Part shown: positions 56,870-64,000 of the stretch, piece by piece
How the letters are laid out: every line of letters begins with the position of its first letter
Position numbering within the stretch: position 1 is the stretch's first letter
NCBI RefSeq assembly: GCF_963583255.1
Contig: NC_084813.1
Coordinates: 10,092,001-10,156,000 of the forward strand
Direction of reading: 5' to 3'
Source: Pyrus communis
Lineage: Eukaryota; Streptophyta; Magnoliopsida; Rosales; Rosaceae
Length of the DNA stretch: 64,000 nt
Notes under the pieces: generated by a model
Databases searched by the model: none
What the model was told of the DNA's origin: nothing
What the model saw: the letters and a program-made list of their open reading frames with translations, nothing else
Position numbers and translations under genes: made by a program

Positions 56870-57029
56870 TTATTGTGACAAAAATACGGGTGATACACCA
56901 CGTGTTTTTATGTAAATGGTGGTAAATTTTAATTTTTAAGTTATTAACTTTTTAACACACATATTCCACCATTTATATAGTGACACTTGGTATACTACCT
57001 CGTGTGCCGGTCACACTGAAAAATCTCTC
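56870..57029. mobile_element. 160-bp MITE upstream of the kinase pseudogene
   Basis: Ends GAGAAATTTTTTATTGTGAC and, inverted, GAGAGATTTTTCAGTGTGAC; perfect 9-bp duplication CAAGATAAT at 56861-56869 and 57030-57038, so Mutator-like. Internal arms (CCACCATTTA / TAAATGGTGG) are also inverted. It lies about 210 bp before the kinase start codon. Confidence 0.82.
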
Positions 57030-57039
57030 CAAGATAATG

Positions 57040-60000
57040 AAAGTTTAACGAAATATGTAAAGTGAAAGTTTAAGTCATTAATTGCTACTAGCAATATGAT
57101 TTAATAATATTTTTCTTTATTAGAAAACGGGAGGTCTTGGCTAGTCTGACTCCTACAAATAACAAATTCCATATTAAATTATTATAGCTGATTCTTTGTC
57201 AGCCCAAACTATCACCCCTTATGCATTTATGATGAAGAAATTGCTTTCATAACCTCCCTGTTGAAACTCCAAAACGTCATGCCCACACTTCGAGAGAGTC
57301 ATATGCCCAGCATTCGGACTACGGCCAAATAGAGATGAAGGTGCGACCATAGTTAAGTTTGGTGGGCCATAAAATCAGGGGTGGAGCAGATATGGTTTTT
57401 TATGTGGATAGTGTTAGGAAGATTAAATTTTTAGATAAAATTTTGTAAACTAAATAACATAGAAGTTGATGATTGGGTTATCACTTAAGCGGTTGATAAA
57501 TGTGCTCATTCCCATTGGTACCAAATAATTTAGTTTGTAAATTTTGTCAATAAATTTAGTCTTCCTAACATTACCCTTTTCATGTCTTTGATCTGCCTTA
57601 TGGTTGAGGTGGAGCAGAATCTGAACCCAAGAATTTCTCCCACTGTAGACAGATGTAGTGGAGTTGCATTTACGAAAACTTGTGAGTCTGGAGGTCTTGC
57701 TGGTGTGATCTCAGGTGATGGTGGTGGGCGACATATCACGATGATCATTGTAGGGTTTTCTGATGATGGTGTTTGCAGGCATCGGAGGAGCTGTATATTT
57801 GGGTTTCAATGTTGTGTTTTTTGCATGGGCGCCTTGTCCCTAGTGTTTTGATGCCCGTCTTTTCTTTTGTGCTTATCTTGTATTAGGGCTTATGTTTGTA
57901 CTTCTTGTTTGTTGGTAATGATAGTTACCCTTTGTCTAAAAAAAAAACAAAAAAGTTCCGATTATGATGTTTGTATATTAAAAAGATATTAATTGTAAGT
58001 GAAGAGACAATAGGTTCTCTCCAAAGAAGAACACAAGCATTATCCAACAATAAATTAATGAATAAATGTTTGGTGCTTGCACATTCACATAATAACTTTT
58101 TTATTATAGATCACAGTTTCCTTTCTTGGCGAACTATTTTTTATTTTATTTTAATATTTTTGGATCCATTGGCTAACTATTATATAACACAATATAGCCG
58201 ACCAATCAACTTGATAAGACAAGTTAATGTTATCGTGGTTAAAATACAAGACGTTGACTTCTTAATATTAGACCGAAAGTCTACGACACATCTGGTTCTA
58301 CGCTTCGACCCAAATGTCCGAAGTCTATGACACAGCTGGTTAAACTCAAACCGTATACAATATACAAGTAGTGGTCGCTGACTAAATATATGCAAAGGAA
58401 AATGATTTATTTATACATTTTTTCTCAATTCTACACCTTGCGATTAATTTTGGCAGTTGATTATGTTTTATTCATTTAATCCAAAGAATAAGAGTGTACA
58501 AAGTATAAAATAAGTGCCCAAAGTTCACATTAATATGCAAATAGTCAACTGATCCCATTCTTAAATAAGCTATCCATTATTATTTGTTAAAAAGATTGAT
58601 TGGTATTGCAATCTTCAGGGCATCCAGTCAAGTTGTTATCCGGATATACACTATACATTTAAAAAGATTGATGCAATTGCAAATGCCATCATTTTTAATA
58701 GGGAGGTTTAACAAAACACTTTCAGTACTGTTCACTTTTAACGAAAAATCACATTTATACATTTATCTGATACTATTCACTATACCTTTAAAAAATGCTT
58801 TTCATTAAAAAAGAAGCTTTTTTAGACTTTTCCTTAGTTTTCATTTTTTAATAAGAGAGTTAATGCTGAATGGTAGCAATGATTCTTGATGGGGTAATGC
58901 TTGAGAAACCATTTATTTAAACTAAATTTTTATTCATGAATAGTACTAGATGGTGAGCAGAAATGTTCAAGGGTTCAAGTTGTTTGTGCCATAAATAAAA
59001 ATAAGGTTTGCAATGGGGCCTATCCATTTTTATTTATGTTAAAGTCATACGACTTCGGCCCACAACCTTTGAAGCCAAAAACCAGAGCTCGGACGACCAT
59101 CTCATTTCATGTTAATATGTCTGAGGGTTTGGATAAGTTTCTCTCTGAAGCATGTGTGCCACACAAACGATCAAAGCCCCAAAATATCTCATCCCCTTAA
59201 ATGCCTATGCATGCATCATCTAACACGTTGATATCACTAATGTGATCATGCAAAATGCCACAAGACACAACTGAAGGCTACTTACCAGGAATTACAGTTA
59301 CTAGCAGTCCAAATGACCACTTTACTCATGCTCTAGCTCAATGATAAGATCAAGGTTGCTCCTTCTCCACTGCCTCTAAATAGAACCAAACGCCTTCAAG
59401 CTTAGGACCTTCGTTAAATCTAATCTCTACAACTAAACAAAATCTTGAGAGATAACCCAACTGCTTTTTGGTACAAATCAAATAACTCTTTATCAAACAT
59501 ATCAATGCTCTTCAGCTACAAAGCTCAAAGCCCTTTTCGAAACAAACACTGCCTACAATCCTTGAGATCTAAAATTGTTATAGGTCTACCATCCGATGGT
59601 ATGATTTGGCTGATGTGCAATTCCAACCACTCTGATTCCCTCTCTGATGAGTATGTTTTGTACCAAGTCCAGTCTGAAGACAGTAATCTCGGTGGACTTC
59701 TCTAGCATTATCTTGCACTTGATGGCCTAAATCTTGCTAAAACTTTTACTGTTTTCTTTACATTTCCAGTTATGTAGCTCGGTCCATCGGCCTCGATTTT
59801 ACTTTTATAAATGTTTGTAACCTTGACTTCACCACAAAATAATTATGTTTTGATGCTCGAGTTAGAGCTCGTTTAGATGTGCTTTTAAAATGGTTGAAAG
59901 CATTTTTGGTGAAAATGTTTTGAATCAATCCTTCGTAAAAATGCAAGTTAATCTTGGAAAAACACTTAAAGTGTTTCCTAGAAGAAGCACATAACTGGTG

Positions 60001-61742
60001 CTTCTTGCAGAAAACACTCAAATACTTTTAGAACCCAAAAATATTTTCTTTAAAAGTGTTTTTAGTCATTTTAAAAGCACTTCCAAACGAGCCCTTAGTT
60101 TCTATTTCTAAAATTGGTACCAAGTGGAATAACCAGCAATTAAAATTCTATATATGCTTGACTGACTAGTTAGCAACACTAGTAAACTAAGATCAGCTTT
60201 GTCAGTTAACCAACGGCGGAAATAATCAATTTAAAAACTAGGTTTACAAAAATGTCCCTAGTTAACTAAGGTCCAGTTTAGTATAAATGCAAGCCCTGAT
60301 AAGCTTAGATGCATGGACAAGTCTATGTGCAAGTCAAGATGATCATGTATCATATACAAGATGTAAGAAATAAATCCAAGGAAAGCAATAATCAACACAG
60401 GATGTTTTTGGCCAGAAAAAACCCACTGGTTAAAAAAAACTAGGGACTTTCCACTGAGTCTAGTCCACTAGTGAAATCAAGATTCTTACAAAGTTACCAT
60501 ACAAGCTCAATTCCTAGATCCTAATCTGCGGAGTAGCTTGTACCTTTGTGTGACCTTACCTTTCACGAGGTCAATTCCTTTGGTCTTCACAAAGTGGCAG
60601 CTCATCCTGAGCTTTTCACCTTGTGGCACCGAAATCAAATCAACTTATGCAAATAATGTTATGATGAAGTTGATTCAAATCAGGATTCAATGTCTCGTCC
60701 ATTTCACTTGTCAAACACTTGAAAGATGAAACTAACGTGAATCCAAAAAGAGGTTAGCTCAAATATTTGAAACTAGAAAAGCTTGACCTAAAACAAAAAT
60801 CAAAATCATAAAAACAATGCTACCCTAATATGCAATGATTTGGGTAATTAGTGCATGAGTGTGATTTTGTGGCTAGGGTTTTCGAGTAAGAACAAAGAGG
60901 CAGCAAAAGGCTGAAAATAACTCTTTTGAAAAATATAGATCTCCTAGCCAAGTGAAAGTGAAACCCTAGATTAAGGATTTATAGAGGGCTTGTTTCAGAC
61001 AAGAAATAGGGGATGAAAAGTCATGCGTCATGTGCAAAATCAATTTGGAAAGATCTAGGGGTGAAAAACCATTTTCGGGAAAAAGCTGTTAGATGGCCCA
61101 TGTGGGTTGTCTTAAAGTGTGTGCCCAGCTTTCGTGAATGCAACGAGAAGTTTTGACAAGACAAAACCACTAGACAGAATGTACTGGAAATAATGGCATG
61201 AGTTGCATATGAATGAACAAACCTTTGATGAGAGAAGTTAAGCTCTTGAAATGATATTTCCAGTAGCATGATCCCAAAAGTAGCAATTAAACCCTAAACC
61301 TAACTAGAGCATGTGTGGTATAATTTACAACATTTGACAAGGGAAGCCTAACAATAAAACTAGACTTGACAATTTTCCTTTACGTTTTAAGCAAAAGCAC
61401 ACAAAGTTACACTGAATTTTAAGTCCTCATCCACACAAGGCACCAAAAAGAACTTAACTGAACCAACGTCTTAATTGGCACACAATATTTTGGTTAAGAA
61501 GTGAGATTTACACGCAACCTCACTCAATTACCAACACTTTTTGTTGGTAGCCTCTAACAGTGGCACACCTATTCTTTCATTCACTCGAGCCATTCCTGAC
61601 ATTAAGTTCGAAGGTAGCACTTAGGCTAAATACATGTTGAACCTGTGCCAGGACTTCGTCCAGGTTTGGCACCAACATAGTTTTTGGGTAGTGCCCAATG
61701 TGACAGTGTGATATTTATGTATGCCTAAAGTTTCCAAATGCA
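57040..61742. other. Long gene-free stretch with repeat fragments
   Basis: No gene is supported. Visible pieces: 57590-57950, a segment ending in an A-run that could be a truncated LINE end (weak); 58680-58835, a MITE fragment (ACTGTTCACTTTTAACGAAAA ... ACTTTTCCTTAGTTTTCAT); 59868-60095, an hAT-like MITE with ends AGCTCGTTTAGATGTGCTTT and, inverted, GGGCTCGTTTGGAAGTGCTT. 60370-61740 may belong to the decayed retroelement that follows, but no domain is readable there. Short frames in this stretch show no family. Confidence 0.5.
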
Positions 61743-63178
61743 TTCTCAAGCTTTGGAAACTTTAGGCATTCTTAAGTTGAGGTGAATATGCCACTGTGAG
61801 TTGTTTTTCCAGGCCCAAATCTTCACAAAAAGCATTGAATTCCACTGAGGTATATTCACCTCCCCTACATTTGTTATCTTCTTAATTTGATGCCCACTTT
61901 GCAATTCCACCATTGCTCTAAATTTCATAAAAATATTGTAGACTTCCGACTTGAATCTCATAAAATATTCCTACACATCCTTGAGTAGTCATCTATGAAG
62001 GTCAAGAAATATTTGTTCCCACCAATGGCTGCAATCTTCATTGGACCACAAACATCAGTGTGAATCAATTCTAGTGGCTTTCTAGCTTTCCAAGCCTTTT
62101 CTGTCTCAAATATGTCCTTGTGTTGCTTCCCAACCTTCACAACTCTCATCCATATCTTCTATTTGGAGTATACCTTGTCCCATTTAATGTTTCTACAAAT
62201 TTTTCAAATCCTGCATATTCAAATGGCCAAATCTTTTGTGTCATAACCTTTCTGAATCAACTACGCCTGCTTTCTTGTCATTTCTAACAGACATTTGAAA
62301 AGTAGTGGAAAGTTTTTTTTCTTCATTTCAACCTTAGTAACCAAGTTTGATAGTTTGATCTATCATCATATATTTCAACGACTTTGCCACTAAATAACAG
62401 AAAGTATCTATGCTCCATCATCTGTCTAACATTGAGAAGATTTTTATCTAATCCAAGGATGACTTCCTTAATGTGTCTTCTACCCTTCTTAGGTTCAATA
62501 ATAAAGGTCCCTCTGCCAACTGCTTTCACAAGATCCCCATTTCCCATTTTTACTTTCCCAATGTATGAAGTGTTAATATCAGCGAGTAGAGCCTCATGTG
62601 CGATTATATTGATTACTGTACCCACTGTTTATGTACCAAACTTACCGTCTGTTTTACAACAGTAGCACTAATGCACAAAACATATTTGTCTCTTCCTCCA
62701 CTTGATTTGCACAGTTCACTTGTTGAGTGACATTTGATCTGCAATCATTCTGAACATGACCAAACTTGTTGCATTTATGACATTTTGATTAGCACAGTTT
62801 ACACTAAGAGTGTTAGTTTCTTTGGTTTTCTCTATCACACTTACTATAGAATCATAAGGCTTATTTTGGCTAATCAAATGTTTTTCACTGTTCTTTCATT
62901 TGGCAAGTCTTCTCCATAAGTTTTCATTTGATTTACAACATCAAACAGTCTAGAAAAATAATCTTTAAGTGATTCATCTTCTTTCAAGCATGTATATTCA
63001 AAATCACGTCTAAGAGATTGGAGTTTCACTTTTCTTACCTTCTTATCTCTTTTGTATTCTTGTTACATGACATCCCAAGCTGACTTAGATGTCTCTCATT
63101 TGCTATTCGAATAAAGATTGACTATGAGACTGTTCTTTGTATTCTTCCCAAGGCACGAGCATCATTCATCATGTTCTT
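61743..63178 (-). pseudogene. Decayed copia gag-protease-integrase remnant
   Basis: Minus-strand fragments in several frames: at about 62700-62800 a zinc knuckle (CNKFGH); at 62323-62625 the protease-to-integrase linker (GNGDLVKAVGRGTF, ILGLDKNLLNVRQMMEHRY); at 61958-62149 the integrase start (KPLELIHTDVCGPM, NKYFLTFIDDYSR); at 61743-61961 the integrase core (FRAMVELQSGHQIK, then a decayed GGEY region). Stops and shifts separate them; RT is not found before 61743. Its gag is cut at 63179 by an LTR insertion. A different copia lineage from 17474-25757. Confidence 0.8.
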
Positions 63179-64000
63179 TGATGTGAAATTAACTAACACA
63201 CAAATTAAAACCCTATAATTGTAGTATATGTAAGTAGGGATCGTTCTAGGCCGGGGATTAAAAGGGATTGCTAATCTACCTAAAACTGACTCAAAAACAC
63301 AAAACTAGGCTTAAAAACACTTAACTAGACTTAAAACACTAATAGAACTAAACTTAAAGAGATTCTAACTAAGTTAAAACATTAAATATTAAAGAGGGAT
63401 TGATTTTGAGGAAATGAACTAAATAAGGCAGATTGCAAAACTAAACAGGTTAGACACTAAACTGGTTAAATTGAATGGGTAAAGGCTAACTAGAAGGCCC
63501 TTCTCCACACATGCACATATGAAACACAAATTGATTTCCAGTTATTATTCCTTTAAACCATGAATGACAATGCCCCAAATTAATCGTGAGAAACACAAAT
63601 TAACTTTCAGATTTTCCTAGTTTCATTGAATTGGATGGAATACGCATCGGCAACCAAATTATTCTTATCAAGTTCCCTACATGAACAACATAATAGAGAT
63701 ACAATCAAAGATCATTAAGCCTTGTGAAAATCATAAGCATTGACAAGGCATTCGTAACTATGAACTGCATGATACTCTTACCCAGAATTTACTTAACACA
63801 ATCATGACTAGTGACTTTTACTACTTGTGAATATAAGTTCATAACGATTAGGTGAAATTCCCTTATACTCTAGCATCAAATTCATGCATGAAAACTAAGT
63901 ATGCATCCTTAATCAACATACAAGAACATGTTCTCAATAAATCAGTTAAGTAAATTGCATTCACAATTCAAGAAACAATAACTGGAGGAAATCAATTCAT
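63179..64000 (-). mobile_element. Partial LTR, same family as 20512-22872, runs off the window
   Basis: Starts TGATGTGAAATTAAC and continues AACACACAAATTAAAACCC, TAAGTAGGGATCGTTCTAG and GGGATTAAAAGGGATTGC, matching the reverse complement of the 3' part of the LTR at 20512-22872 down to about its position 22050. The other end and the second target-site copy lie outside the window (the left flank is GTTCT). Whether it is solo or part of a full element cannot be seen. Confidence 0.85.

Noticed and set aside
57582..57851. Frame of 89 codons followed by an A-run, possible LINE end
   Set aside because: No recognisable RNase H or RT motif; evidence is only the A-run and a late stop.

Overview
This window is nuclear DNA of a flowering plant. 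The genes are split by GT-AG introns, there are no operons or ribosome-binding sites, and transposable elements outweigh genes. The Cassandra-type elements (LTRs carrying a 5S rRNA-like segment), a tRNA-like SINE family and the gene content suggest a woody eudicot. A rosaceous tree such as apple or pear is my best guess, but that is inference. All identifications come from reading translations, splice sites and repeat ends by eye.

Intact-looking genes (3): a 15-exon organellar RadA/Sms-like DNA repair ATPase (1485-9579, minus); a poly(A)-binding protein with four RRMs and no recognisable MLLE domain (32207-35706, plus); and a 5-exon APG-type GDSL esterase/lipase (36191-38272, minus). Broken genes (2): a CHUP1-like coiled-coil gene (26148-28296, plus), and a malectin-LRR receptor-like kinase (51400-56657, minus) with a complete Cassandra element inside a kinase exon.

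Layout. 1-1484: repeat debris and the 3' flank of RadA. 9711-16720: gene-free, with several terminal-inverted-repeat elements, including a 1147-bp Mutator-like one with a perfect 9-bp target duplication, and a SINE. 16840-28296: the CHUP1-like locus. Its probable 5' leader intron holds a Ty1/copia element (17474-25757, antisense), whose integrase is split by a 2361-bp solo LTR (20512-22872). 28888-31230: LINE 3' end, SINE and a second Mutator-like element. 31859-38340: MITE, PABP and GDSL gene. 38577-41668: MITEs and a SINE. 42764-48812: two solo LTRs of one long-LTR family in opposite orientation. 48955-50712: SINEs, a solo Cassandra LTR and an hAT-like composite. 51400-56657: kinase pseudogene. 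57040-61742: no gene seen. 61743-64000: a decayed copia gag-integrase region interrupted by another LTR of the same family as 20512-22872.

The observation I rate highest is a 30-nt module repeated 11 times in the two solo LTRs at 42764-48812. It can fold into a two-stem hairpin, and both stems show paired, compensatory changes among copies. This suggests a selected RNA or DNA structure in a retrotransposon LTR. Other notable points are an array of 14 ACATGCA (RY-like) motifs just upstream of a TATA box in another LTR, three 27-residue repeats in the RadA N-terminal extension, and a copia element whose pol stop codon is formed by the first bases of its LTR.
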